Assembly: GCA_965153455.1 (NCBI GenBank)
Contig: OZ234497.1
Span: 18,779,872-18,843,871, forward strand
Length of the DNA: 64,000 nucleotides
Direction: 5' to 3'
Origin: Sphagnum compactum
Lineage: Eukaryota > Bryophyta > Sphagnopsida > Sphagnales
Part shown: in pieces, positions 35,110 through 47,130 of the stretch
Layout: every line of letters begins with the position of its first letter
Position numbering within the stretch: position 1 is the first letter of the stretch
The notes under the pieces: model-generated
The model's database searches: none
The model's input: the letters and a program-made list of their open reading frames with translations, nothing else
What the model was told of the DNA's origin: nothing
Translations under genes and position numbers: made by a program

Positions 35110-38100
35110 GGATATCATCTAAATAGCAAAACCAGAATATTTTATGATTGAATTGATTTACATTATGTGGCTTAAATGATGGTCATAGCAAGGAAGTATT
35201 GTGCCATCAATTTGGCTAGCCTTGCTAAAAAAATGGTGCATTTCCAACAATTGTAAATTTACAGGGTTGTGCAATGAGGTTCAATGTGTCTTAGCTCTAT
35301 TCTAACAATATTATGCCGCATAACATTAAAGCCTTCAATTTCTAGGAATTCAATGGATTGAGGATGAGGTGAGTGAAAAGGCTTCACATTGTATGTGACA
35401 TACTTGGAATCTTTGAGACACTAAAATTCACCATGTATGGGCAATGGGATTTGTTGAAAACCCCACCCAATATGTTCATATAGTTTCTTCTCTTCAAAAT
35501 GAGGCACATTCAAACCTATCCTCTTCTTCCAAATGAGGGACACAACCATGGAACGGAGAATTAAACATGTTTCTCACTTGATAATATCAAAATAAAAGAT
35601 TGTCATTTTTTCATTTTGCACAAATTAAAAGTTTTAGATTGTCTAACTTGCCTCTAGTGTCTCCATGTTGCAAGAAGTGCCTATAGCATGTCTATCAAAC
35701 GATTTCCATGTCAAGGTCGTATTTGATAGCTTCAAAATAATGTATGTAATTAACAAGATGTGACATTAAGAAATTGACAAAATCTATCACATTACAAAGG
35801 TGTGGTGTAAAAATGGTTAATTAAAGATTTAGTTTATCCTATTGAAGGTGAGGCATTTAAGTCATTATACTTGCAACCTATGGGTTAAGGTAGGGTAGGT
35901 AAGGTAGGTTAGGTTAGCTAAGTAGGTCTGATATTAGGCTAGGCTAAGATAGGTACCTATTACCTACCTAAGTCTATTACTTTACTTAAGTAGGTAAGTA
36001 AGTTAGGCTTTGTAATTAGGATATTTGAAGTCATGTGAATATCCATAACATAGTCACAGATTCAATTGCAAAGTCAAGTTCCACATAGGCTACATGGGGT
36101 CCACATAATACTAATGATTATTCATGATAGAGGATGAGAAAATGGAATGTAATTGTAAAGGCCTAATATTGTTGATTCGACTTCCATTTGATATGGTGTC
36201 TTTTGCAACTATATAATTGTCTAACGGCACCTATCTTTAGTGACTAGACCATTTTTCAACCATAAGTATCCATTATGACCAAAACCCAATCATAAATTGA
36301 ATGGTTAATCATTTTCAAAAAAAAATTCAAAATATTTCAAATGCATGGGATTTCAACATAGTTCCTTATATTGTCAATGAAAACATTAACCTTTCTTTTT
36401 AGTGGGGATAAATGTCATGACCTTAACTTTAGTACGTAACCAATTCCCAAGATGGGCGGCAAAATGTCATCCTCGAAATGAAAGGAAGTTGAATGAACTT
36501 CAAAGTTGGATTCATGCTAAATAGGGGATTGACAAATGAAGTGAATGCGAATGAATGCAAACACATTCACACATGAAGTGGAGGTGTGTGGGAGTCGAAA
36601 GGAAGCATTTCCAAGACTCCCAAATCAACTTTCACTTTGGAAGTTGGAAATCTTGAGATGCTTTGAATTGGAGCTTAATTTGAGTTAATAAACTTTATTC
36701 AACTTGGGCACTCTTTAAACCATTGGAGTAAATGTTTTGAATATTAAGTAACAAAACTAGGGTAGCATTGGACCAAATCCAAGATCCTAAACAGAAGTTA
36801 TGACCATTTAAAACAGTGGAATGAAACCAAAATGACTCTTAACAACCAAATTGTGTGATAGAAACATCAAATCAACTTCAATTTGGAAGCTTGATCCACA
36901 TCATTGGAAAGCTCTTTTTAAAAGCTAAAACTTTCTTTTGAAAGCTCTTCAATTAAAGGTGAAATAAGAAAGTTATGAACTTCCAAAATGATGGGAATCA
37001 TAGTTAATGAATTGGACTTGACTAAAATGCTAGGTGATGATATTACACAACATGATCCACTATAGTGAAATTGTAACGGTCCACAATGAATGTACAATCA
37101 TGTACAACTTTGTACAAAACATGGGTGATGGGGAAATCCACCCAATAACCAATCGGGTGGAATATTCTAATAGTTAATTTTTAAGACTTTTTCTTTTGAG
37201 GTCCTAAGAAAAAAATATCATTTCAATCAATGTAGCCCCTTGGGAAATTATGAAATATAATATAGGGAGGAGAGTGGTGAAAGTACATTCATTAATTAAT
37301 GAATTTGGGGTGCATCCTAAAAATCTTGATTGGGAAACCTAACAAGTGAACTTGGTAGCTTGGGATTGGTTAAAGAGTGCTTAAATAGTCCATAAACAAT
37401 GCTAAAATGGTAACATAAATGATTTTAGATATTTTATACTTGTTGTATTACTTTTAAATTGATTAACATGCTACATAATATATAAAAAACATTGTGGTAT
37501 AAGTATGAATTGTTCATGAGACTTTGGAATTAAACATAATGTTAACCATGTGAACTAAGCAATGGTTAATTACATTTCTTCTAGCTCTTTGATTTATGAA
37601 TGTGAATGAACAATTCTTGCCTCATCACCAAGCTTAAGCCATGGTGTGTGTTTTATGAATGTGAATTGCCTTGTGGCTTGTTCATGCACATTTTGGTTCC
37701 AAATTACATTGATTGTTTTCTTTTCTTGTTTTGTGCAATTTGACATGATTGTGAGCCCAACTTAAGAGCTTGAACCTTCATCCCATCCTCAAACTCCCAC
37801 ATCCTTTTTCATCGTTAGATCTAAAAATTGTATTTTCAATTTTCATATCGTTACAAAATTATGAATTGGTAAGGTCCTTTATAATATCACCTTGATAACA
37901 TTTAATAAACCTAGGTGGTGTGTTAATGTCTAAATATTTTGCAATCTTTGAGTTCTTGTATATTCTAACCAACATATCAACTTTTGTAGTACTATGAGAA
38001 GCCTTGATATGGGAACTTTCACAATTTTCCAAATATTGTTTTTAATGATATTATGCACATATGTATTCAATATCTACCCACATTAGAAAAAAGATGCAAG

Positions 38101-38870
38101 AGATGCAACACATATAACTAAAATATTTCTAATTATGTAATCAAGACGTGTGACCATAGTTGCAAGCAACGATGACATCTTAGCAAAATTTGGATTGAAA
38201 AAAATCAACAAATACAATTTCATTTTTTGATTCACCACATATATATATATACATTATCATTTGCAACTAATTTGGTCACCAATGAGTGTTGACATGTGAC
38301 ATAATTATGTGTTTACATGTATTAAATATAGATTTGATTTTTATAAGTGTTAATTATAGTTATTTTATTAATTAAATGTTAACATGTATTAAATATAAAT
38401 CTGACCTCTGTAAGTATTAAGTTAAAATTTATATAATTGTTAACTAACTACATATTAATTAATATATTAGTTTGATTCCTATTGAGTTAGGTAACTACTT
38501 TAATTACTAGTTAATGTTTCATATTTGAATTAATATTAGGTAACTATTTTAGTTATTATTTAATGTTCCATATATGAATTAATGTTAGATAACAACTTTG
38601 GTTATTAATAACAACCACCAAAGGAGGTGAGTTTGAATCTTTTATATTTTTGTTCATTTGAAGTAACATGCACGAACATTAATTTTGTTCTCTTTTGAAC
38701 TTGAATATATAGATTGTGTTTAATTTGAACTAGTGGTGGGCATATATCACTTTTTTGGAATATTTGTCGAATAAATATATTTGCCTTTCTTTCGTCTATC
38801 ACATAATGATATTACATTATTATTTTATTTTCAAATTTAGAATTCTTGGTTAAATATCAAATTTTCACAT
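35110..38870. other. AT-rich intergenic DNA, possible old LTR-type element
   Basis: No gene is supported. At about 36430-36490, read on the minus strand, is a GAGGATGACATTTTGCC phrase followed by AT-rich noncoding sequence. This resembles the end of a Ty3-type polyprotein next to its LTR, but no reverse transcriptase or integrase remnant was found. Positions 35880-36010 hold a TAGG/GTAGG microsatellite followed by its inverted form (CCTA). Positions 36840-36960 repeat 'AAAGCTCTTT' and 'TTTTGAAAGC' phrases. Confidence 0.35.
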
Positions 38871-39520
38871 TTTTAATCCGACCCGGATATTAGTGTTCCC
38901 AAATATCCATTGTTTACTTATTAATCGAATATCAATAGATCTGGATATCAAAAATTCAAAAATTTGTTTGCCAATTGAGCTGGGCCCTAGTTTTTTTTTT
39001 GTGAAAAATCTCCAAAAATCATATCCTTTTTTAAAAAGAAATATTTTGTCACATATATATATTTAAAGAAATTTTGGAAAAAAATCTTGAATTAATTATT
39101 CAAAAAAGCATAGCCACAGTAATAGATATTATTGATTATAACTTTGAAGAAAGCTCTACAAATATGTCCCATAACATGTTAAAACTTTTATGGGGATTTA
39201 TCGTCACCCTAGATGGATCAAGATTTTTTTTAAAAAAAACTAATGTTACAAACCTAACCTAATTAATAACCTAACCTATTTAATAACTATTAACCTTGAT
39301 ATCTAGCCTTAAATATGATATCCAAGTTGGATATCAACATCTTTGATATCCAACATAGTTTCCAAATATTAAAGTGCTGACTATCATGATGGGTGATATT
39401 TGACACTTTGGATATTGACCCAAATATCAATGACAATAATATTTGCTAAATACCATTTTTGATATTTGGACGAATATTCGGGGTGGATATCGTGATTTTA
39501 TTTGCCCAACACTAGTTTGA
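38870..39520. repeat. Cluster of GGATATC / GATATCC motifs
   Basis: Within 650 bp, many copies of GGATATC, GATATCCAA and AAATATCAA occur in both orientations (for example around 38886, 38945, 39297-39350, 39405 and 39486). Spacing is irregular, so this is not a clean tandem array. It may be a relic of a palindromic element or simple AT-rich drift. Confidence 0.4.
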
Positions 39521-39599
39521 ACATGCATGCATAGGAATAAGGAGATTCTTATGTACATGTATTTATAAAAAAGGAATATTTCGTTCATCAACATTATGA

Positions 39600-40045
39600 A
39601 TATTTTTATTTTTTAAATAGGTAGGTAGGTAATAAGCCGAAGTAGGTAATCTTATTTTGTTTTGGATTTAACCTTTTGGGTTAAGTCTTTTTTCTTGTGT
39701 TCATCTAAAATGACAACTTCCATTTTTATGCTTTAGTGCATTTGCTTGTATTGAAAATGAAACAAAAATATAAGATAAATTTTTTAATTGCAACCAACAA
39801 CTAATAACTATTATCTATTAATAATTAATAACTACTACCTTCAAACTACTAACAACTAATACCTACTACCTACTATCTAGCCTTCCTACTTACCTAGAAC
39901 TCAATTGATTTACCTACTTATTTATTTACTTCCTTACCTACTTACTTGTTTACCTATAACAAGATAGGTAGGCAAGCAGGTAACTAGGCTAGGTAAAAAG
40001 GTAAGACATAAATAGGTAAGGAGGTAGGTATAGGTAGGTTATGCC
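39600..40045. repeat. GGTA/TACC microsatellite region with inverted layout
   Basis: The left part is rich in CTAC, CTTAC and ACCTACTT (about 39840-39958) and the right part in AGGTAGG and GGTAAG (about 39962-40040). They meet at CCTATAACAAGATAGG. The two halves can pair as an imperfect hairpin. Similar GGTA runs lie at 39618-39650 and 35885-35960, and a TACC run at 42452-42465. Confidence 0.7.
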
Positions 40046-40379
40046 ATGGGCATGAAAACAACAAAGACCAAAAAAAATTCCAAAGGACATGATGATAGGT
40101 CACTTTTGTTTAAGATGTGGATGCGAACAACAAAGGGTTTATAAGGTTTCTTGTTATTGGCATGGTTTGTTTGTTGTGTTTATATGTGTTGTAGGTTTTT
40201 TACGGTGGTGACATTTCTATTTAATGTTGATGGAACGTTATTTGTTTAGTTGTCAAATCTTTGTGTGCATTACTACCAAAGTGGGGTGTAATTTACTAGC
40301 TTAAATCACTATGGGACCTTAAAAGTGAAATAACTTCATTACATTTTACTGATTTCACCTAATGAAAGTTATTTCATTA

Positions 40380-40800
40380 TAATATCACTATGTAGACATC
40401 ATGTTTCATTTCTAGTTAACATAATTCACTATTACAATTTATTATAACAAATAAGTTTATTTCTATGTTTTTTGAAATATTCTATCTATGTTACTTTACG
40501 ATCTACCCTATATTATTTTAAGCTACTTTAGTTATTTTAACATATTTTATGTTATTATAGGCTATTATAAATTATTGTACCCTAAATTGTTATATGTTAT
40601 TTTACCTTAAAGTATCTTAACTAGTTTATTATAAGCTTTTAAATTATTTAAAATTAAATTATTCAACTAATTTTAGGCTATACCTTAAGTTATTTTATTT
40701 TAAATTAATATATGTTATTTCAAGTTATACTTTAAATTATTCAAGGTCATTCTACTTAATGGTATTATAAATTGTTTTATCCTAAGCATAATAACTTAAA
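40380..40800. repeat. T-rich degenerate repeat (TTATTTTAAGCTA-like)
   Basis: This segment repeats TTATTTTA, GGCTATTATA and GTTATATGTTATTT phrases. It is approximately the complement of the A-rich repeats that follow from 40790 (TATAATAGCC, AATAACATA), so the two halves together resemble a large, decayed inverted repeat. There is no coding content. Confidence 0.5.
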
Positions 40801-41049
40801 AATAATCTAAAACAAAATATAATGACCTAAGGTAAAAATAACTTAGAATAAAAAAGAATAACCTATGAAAAATAATTTTAAATACCCTACAATATAATAA
40901 CTACCAATAGCCTATGATAGTATAACATAGAATATCAAACAATAATTTATAATACAATAATCACCAATAGTTGTAATATAACATATAATAACCAATAGTA
41001 ACTTATAATACAATAAACACTAATAAGCACCAATAAAATATTCATCAAT

Positions 41050-41480
41050 GGCTTACAACGAAATAATCATTAATAGCCATTAATAAAATAACCATCAATA
41101 GCCATTAATAGAATAACCACCAACAACCATTAATAGAATAACCACCAACAACCATTAATACAATAACCACCAACAACCATTAATATAATAACCACCAATA
41201 GCCATTAATAGAATAGCCACCAATAGCCATTAATAGATTAATCACGAATAGCCATTAATAAAATAACCACCAATAGCCATTAATAAATTAATCACGAACA
41301 ATCATTAATAAAATAACCACTAATAGCCATTAAATAGATTAATCACGAACAACCATTAATATAATAACCACCAATAAAATAACCACGAATAGCCATCAAT
41401 AGAATAACCACCAATAACTATTAATATAATAACCATTAAAAAACATAAGTAATTACAAATAGAATAGGTACCAATAGCCA
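41050..41480. repeat. 25-bp minisatellite, about 16 units
   Basis: Units of the form AATAACCACCAATAGCCATTAATA recur head to tail. Regular variants alternate in part of the array: ATTAATCACGAATAGCC units interleave with AATAACCACC units at about 41228-41360, giving a 50-bp higher-order period. Edges fade into related degenerate repeats on both sides (40900-41050 and after 41480). Confidence 0.9.
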
Positions 41481-41529
41481 TTAATAACCACCAATAACAC
41501 TAATGAAAGAACAACCAATAACCATATAT

Positions 41530-42010
41530 TATAATTGCTTAGGATCGCCAAAATAATATAAGGTGAAATAATTTATAATAAACAAAAATAACTTAAGGTG
41601 AAATAATTTTCAATAGCCAAAAGTAACTCATAATAGCTACAAGTAGTCTTAATTGAAATAATTTACAAAAGCCAAAAATAACATAGAATAGACAAAAAAA
41701 CTTACAATAGCTAAAAATAGCCTAAAGTGAAATAAACTAAAATAGCCAAAAGTAATTTATAATAACTTCAAGTAGTCTAAATTGAAATAATTTGTAATAG
41801 CCAAAAAAACATAGAATTACCAAAAAAATTATTATATCTAAAAATAGCATAAGGTGAAATAACTTAAAATAACCAAAAATAGCCTAGGGTGAAATAACCA
41901 AAAAAAAAAAATTAAGAATAACCATAAATAACCGTAAATAATGTAGGGTGAAATAATTTAAATTAATGAAAACTAGTCATATAATAATTGAAAGTAGTTT
42001 AACATAATTA
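41530..42010. repeat. Degenerate repeat of ~50-60 bp (GGTGAAATAATTTATAATAGCC-like)
   Basis: The motif 'aggtgaaataa' with following 'aatagccaaaaataac' recurs about eight times (for example at 41571, 41597, 41729, 41853, 41888 and 41946) with uneven spacing. It looks like a diverged satellite. No ORF is present. Confidence 0.7.
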
Positions 42011-42299
42011 GTATTATTACATTAACAAAAAAAATCCATTTACTAAACTTTTATTTTCAAAGGATTGGCCATTGAAATGTTATTGAATAATGATATTCAA
42101 CTTTTTTTTTGTTTAAATGATTTTAAACTTTCAAAGGAAATAAATGTAATTATGTACATTATTGAATTTTAAAAAAAAGTAAACTCATATCATTTCATTT
42201 GAACAAAATCTCAATAAGATATGAATTTTCAAAGTTTATGTTTTTGTAATGTTTAAAATGAAGTATTTGATAAAAAAAAATATATAACATATTACCACA

Positions 42300-42400
42300 A
42301 TAAGTGGGGTGGTTTGATGGTAAGGTGTTTGCCCTTATCCAAAGGTGAAGGGATTAAACTTCATGGGTGGTGTTATGTGTGATCAACAATGGTATGTTGA
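42300..42400 (+). mobile_element. SINE-like, tRNA-derived sequence
   Basis: GGGGTGGTTTGATGGTAAGG is followed by GTGTTTGCCCTTATCCAAAGG and then GGGATTAAACTTCATGGGTG. This has the order of a tRNA gene or plant tRNA-derived SINE head: an acceptor-like start, an A-box-like segment (GGTTTGATGGTAAGG), an anticodon-arm-like middle and a B-box-like segment (GGGATTAAACTTC for GGTTCGAATCC). The B box is mutated and no cloverleaf can be closed, so it is not a tRNA gene. The 3' extent is unclear. Confidence 0.4.
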
Positions 42401-44700
42401 CCGAATATTCTCCATCAAATTCTTATGTTAGGTGCTTATGTTGATTACGTGGCGTACCTACCTACTTAAGCTAGGTTTTTAACCTAACATAGGTATGACA
42501 CGTGTCAATAAATAATAGGCTTTAAAAATCATGAAATTATCAACAATATTATATATTTAATAATTAAAATTTAATTAATTTCCATACTAGTTAGTTAATT
42601 AACTAGCAAGTGAATGATTCGGTAAATTTATATTTCACTTGAGAATAACCTTGTTTCAGTAGGTACTAGTGAAACAAGTCATTGTCCGTAGCAACTGGTC
42701 CCCGTTCACTAGGGGGTTAAACAATTTCACTAGGTAAAAATGTCCAAATTGACTCAAAATTTTAGTGAAACCCATAATGAACTAGGATGCATTTCCTAGT
42801 AGTGGTGTGGTGTGCATGGTTAATGCTTATTTATTATGTAACTTTGTTCTTGATGGAGAAGGAAAATGAAAGGATGGGGATTGGTTATGTGGATTGTAGT
42901 GAAGTGCAATATGTGATCAAAAGCAAGGATTTAAGGCATGGTCATTGGATTCTCAAAGGCAATGGTTTTCGAAACAAATCATGTTCAAGCTAAGTGAATT
43001 CATTTTCTTGTGTGAACTTTGTATGGATGATGTGTAAGAATGTGAATGATCATTAATCTATCAACTATCATTGTGTTCAAATTCTCCAAAAATCTTCCCT
43101 ATGCATGGAGAAATATAATTAAGTGTAGAACTAGGTTGTGTACATGCATATAACAATAGGGGTTCATAAGGACATAATGATATCATCAGGGAATTTGAAA
43201 TAGTTGGTTTGTAATGACAATCTCTTTTTCAAGTTTAGTATATTTAAGGAAACTCATGCATTTTTTTAGGTTGTAAAATGATATCTATTGAGGGAAGTGA
43301 ATACCTATCTGCATAAGCATTTTCAATGGGTTTCTATTTTCCTTTGGACATCATGGGTGCACTATTGGGGTAAATCTTGCAAAAACATGAAAATGTAACT
43401 TATTGAAGTTTCTAGGGGAATTATTTTTCACTTGTCCAAGCTTCTGGGATGTGGGAATTAAAAGGGGGATATTGAAAGATTCATAATCTTGATTGGGTGC
43501 ATGTGGTGGAAAATGTGGTTAGAGGGTTTGAGCTGTAGAATGTTGGATTTAAATGCCATAAAAAAACCAAGATAACTTTAAAAAATAAATCCGAAGTGAT
43601 TTGATCTTAGCATGAATTCGTAAGATTGTAGTGTTTGTTGTATTGCTTGGGTTTGCTACCAATGTTTATAGTAGGGACTATCATTAAATAAAATATTGAT
43701 ATGAAATTGCTTGCTTTGTAACGTGAAACCACAAAATCTATGTACATTGCTAAGTTCCCCGTTTTGGCTGCACCACAACTAAGTCACAACCTGCTTTCAA
43801 TGGATGGTGTGTCACCAAAAGAAAGGGTTTGATGATTTTGGGATGGAAATCCCAAACATTCTGAATACAAATGCAACAAGATTTGCTAGAATTTCCAAAT
43901 AGCAAAACGAAGGTCACTAAGTGTTATCTCTAAAATCCTTCCAATCATCAAACTTTGTTATTTTAATGTTATGGACCTCAAGGGATCAGACCTCTTTTGA
44001 TTTCCTCTCAAGGAGCCAACTAGTTGTTTAATGAGTGTGGCAGCACATACTTCAACAACAAAAATCCCACAAGTGCAACTCCAACATGGTTTCTTTCAGA
44101 ATTTGGACAGAGACTAATAATGACCACATTACACATTCACATTAAGACCCCCCAAACTATCAAAAATGATGGTTACCCCTACAACTACTCCTGAAATCCT
44201 AAACTCATTCATCATTTCCCTTGTTCTGGTCCCTAAAATGCAAACTCTAGACCTCCTAACTCCTTCCTAACGTTCTTGGCACAGCAGAAGATTAAGCGTT
44301 AGGTTCAAGAAAAGTAAAATCTAGAGGTACTTTTGTTTTCAACTAAGTACAATCCAAATCCAAACAAATGCCACACTTCCTAATGAGCAAAATCGGAACT
44401 TAGCTTCTCTTACTCCCAAAAGAAAAAAAATTGCCCCCCACTCCTTTTCCTCAACCAACTTCATATAGTTGCTTCTTGTCCACCTCCCTCCATCCTTTTG
44501 AAAGTTCAGCACCAATCATCTCCAAGAATCGTGACTCACACTCCCCATAAAGTTTTTCAATTGAACAACAAGGATTTTACTCCATCACCAAAACTAGTTC
44601 ACTTAAGCCACTCCACAATAACTTGCAAAACAACAAACAAAGCCAAAAACAAACAAACAAGTAATTGAACTTTCGATGTCCTTGAAGCACAACAACTGCA
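42400..44700. other. AT-rich intergenic DNA without a recognisable gene
   Basis: I see only short open frames (for example 42787-42993, 68 codons, with no similarity I can name). GTACCTACCTACTTAAGCTAGG at about 42450 belongs to the GGTA microsatellite theme. Positions 43700-44680 have slightly higher GC but no coding signal. Confidence 0.4.
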
Positions 44701-44773
44701 ACATCAGTTGCTACACATTTGTTGTCTTCATTCATCCACAAAAATTGTTGGATAATGTTTTTAGTTCACAAGT

Positions 44774-44930
44774 GCATTGATGGGTGTTGGGTATGGAATA
44801 CCAAAATGGACATATTTGGAAGCAAGTCTAGTTTGGATTTTAAGAAAGTTTTGTTTAGTTCATGGTTCAACCTAAAGACATATTTTGATGGGTGTTGGGT
44901 ATGGAATGCCAAAATGGACATATTTTAACA
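44774..44930. repeat. Two-copy direct duplication of ~110 bp
   Basis: The phrase TTGATGGGTGTTGGGTATGG followed by AAT(A/G)CCAAAATGGACATATTT occurs at about 44777 and again at about 44886. The two copies enclose a single spacer. The 69-codon frame over it is an artefact of this duplication. Confidence 0.8.
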
Positions 44931-45414
44931 CTTTGGAGCTTGGGGTTAGAATTTTTTTACCACTTAGGCCTCACACTTAAGCTTAAATTTATAATCTTTT
45001 TATTATTTTGGCTTAAGTTTAAAATCCTTTGAACAATGAAACCTAAAATATATTTTTAAGAATATTTTGTTTAAGGTTAAAGGCTATTTAGGTCTAAGGT
45101 TGGATTTACACCAAGGGTTAGTAGGATATTTTTATTCCATTCAACCTTTTCTTGATTTGGGGATCAAAATAACTAAAATATAATGAATAAAATAACCCTT
45201 GAGATGTTCAAAGGAGATAAACAAAATAAAATGATGGGCTTAATTTAAACCTATGTTGAATCATTCACATTGAGGGGTTTTCAAAACTACACAAGAAGTT
45301 TGGGCAGCATGGGGAAATTTATGATTTGTTTTTCATGCTACTCATTATTTTTTGGCACTTTAGAGTTCCTGAGAAATGTTTTCCAGGATGCTTGAAAGAA
45401 TTTCACCAGTTTCA

Positions 45415-45800
45415 GAATTTTTATTCTGCCCGATAAATTTCGGGCAGATTATATAGGTTGAAATTTTTTTCATTTTTGCTCAAAAACTTGAGAACTCGAC
45501 AAATCCTGATGCTTGCAAAGATTCAGGAGAAATTTGTTCGAGCAAGCTCTGGAAAAATTCCAGGCAATTTCGGAAATTTTACCCTGTCCAGGAAATCATA
45601 AAGGTTGAAAGTTTTTCAATTTTGCCCAAAAAATTTGGGGACTCTGGAAATATCCTGATGGTTGAAAATTTTGGGCATTTGGGGAATTTTTATGCTGCAG
45701 ATAGTTTTGGGCCCCTTACAAAGGTTGAAGAAAGTTTGAATTTCTGCCCAAACATTTTGGGCACTCTGGAAAAAACCTAACCCTTGAAAAAAACTGGTGA
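45415..45800. repeat. Degenerate tandem repeat, three units of ~135 bp
   Basis: Each unit has CTGCCC or CTGTCC, then (A/C)AAAGGTTGAAA, then TTTTGCCCAAAAA, then GGGACTCTGGAAA and CCTGATG(G/C)TTG. Units begin near 45425, 45580 and 45705 and differ by many substitutions, so the array is old. Confidence 0.75.
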
Positions 45801-46550
45801 AATTTTTTTCTGCCATTAACTTAGGATAAACTAGTGTGGCCTATTGGCCCAAGTGTGTGAACTCGTCCTTGACTGACTTTTCCTTCGAAAACCTGGTTTT
45901 TTGGAATTTATTTGAATTTTCAGCGGCAGAAATCACTTAAAAATCAATATCTCTCACATTCTGAATCAAAATCTTACCAAATAGATTCCATTAAATCCCG
46001 CCCACCAAGATCTTTCCAACATCACCAAAGGCACATTCCAATTCCTTCGAAATTTTCAGCTATGATTTAATTTATTGAAGAAATCATTCAATATTCAAGA
46101 ACTTCTGCACTGCAAGTCCAAATGCCATGAAAATGCACCCCTCCTCCGCAAGAGGTTTCCAAAGAGACCAAGCAGGCAATCTGAAGCATCCTGGTTCTGT
46201 GAATCTCATAAGTACAAACAAAACAAAACAAACAAATTACCTTCCTCATAGATTGACAAGATTATGCAAGTTGTTTTAATTTTTTTCCTGCCCACCATTC
46301 CAGGTTTTCTGTCACATGAATGTCAATATGTTGGGTAGAACTACATTAGAAGCTCTTGTGAACATGAGAGGGTATTTTAACCCTTTGAAATCAAGGGGTC
46401 AAAACTAACATCCTTACTCCACCCTAACTTGATCCCAAATCTTTTTAAAAGTGAAGAAAGTTATTCTTAGGTTAAGATATCTCAACACATTTATCCTTAA
46501 CCCCAATGTCATGTCATATGCCAAACCAGTTTTTACCCCTGTTGTGTAAA

Positions 46551-46566
46551 ATTCGGAGACATCTGA

Positions 46567-46598
<32 letters not shown>

Positions 46599-46650
46599 GG
46601 CCCCTGCGCAAGGATGACACGCACAAATTGAGAAATGGTCCAAATTTTTT
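46551..46650 (+). ncRNA. U6 spliceosomal snRNA sequence (probably a 5'-damaged copy)
   Basis: From TTCGGAGACATC (46552) to CAAATTTTTT (46650) the sequence follows the plant U6 consensus almost base for base. It includes the ACAGAGA box (46582-46588), the AGC triad (in GATTAGCATGG), GCGCAAGGATGACACGCA and the 3' oligo-T terminator. Only single-base differences were noticed (CATCTG for CATCCG, AAATTGAG for AAATCGAG). Upstream of TTCGG the expected GTCCC of the 5' stem is replaced by GTGTAAAA, and I find no plant-type USE (TCCCACATCG) or TATA box at the usual -70/-30 places. This suggests a retrocopy or pseudogene rather than an expressed gene. U6 pairs with the 5' splice site and U2 in spliceosome catalysis. 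Confidence 0.8.
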
Positions 46651-46721
46651 AGAACCACAAAAGCCCTGGAGAGGAGGTCGTCGGTTTTTGCTCCAATCTC
46701 ACTTGCAATTTTTGTGGTTCT
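46649..46721. repeat. 12-13 bp inverted repeat directly after U6
   Basis: TAGAACCACAAAA (46649-46661) pairs with TTTTTGTGGTTCT (46708-46720), enclosing about 46 bp. The left arm begins within the last T of the U6 oligo-T. It could be a hairpin RNA, a small element's terminal repeats or coincidence. Confidence 0.7.
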
Positions 46722-46739
46722 CACTGGATTCTGTTTAAA

Positions 46740-47130
46740 ATTATGCTCACTCTCAGTGAGCCGCTGTAGGCTAACTTGAGTGCTTGATGTGGAATGTAAC
46801 CTATAAGTTTAACGGGAGTTTGCGAGAGAGAGAGAGCGCGGTGCGCGACGGGAGTTTGCGAGAGGGAGAGAGAGAGGGGGCGAAGTTGTTGTAGCCATAG
46901 TGAGGAAGATATCGTCGCAGTGGGGAGACATACTACACATGTGCCAGCTCTCAAGGAGGCGGGGTACACCGATAAGCTAGTGGTGAATCTTTTTGGAAGC
47001 GGGATCTCGGAAGCGACAAGAGAGACTTGGAGATTCTGCAAGGTGCTGCTGTGGAGCACACGGTGCAGCAGCTCAGAGCAGCCCCTTGGGTGCTCAACTC
47101 AGCCCCTTTTTACACTAGAGCCTGAAAGCC
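46740..47130 (+). other. GA-rich, GC-richer segment; candidate 5' untranslated region of the LINE
   Basis: The segment carries two copies of ACGGGAGTTTGCGAGAG followed by GA runs (46810-46885) and then about 200 bp of relatively GC-rich sequence with a 71-codon frame (46920-47135) that I do not recognise. It abuts the ~115-bp tandem array upstream of a LINE ORF1 on the same strand. A separate small gene is the alternative. Confidence 0.35.

Noticed and set aside
38230-39520. GATATC-rich segment considered as an intact transposon end
   Set aside because: There is no terminal inverted repeat pair or target duplication, and the motif is short and AT-rich.
42300-42400. Considered as a functional tRNA gene
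   Set aside because: The B box is mutated and no complete cloverleaf with paired acceptor and anticodon stems can be drawn.
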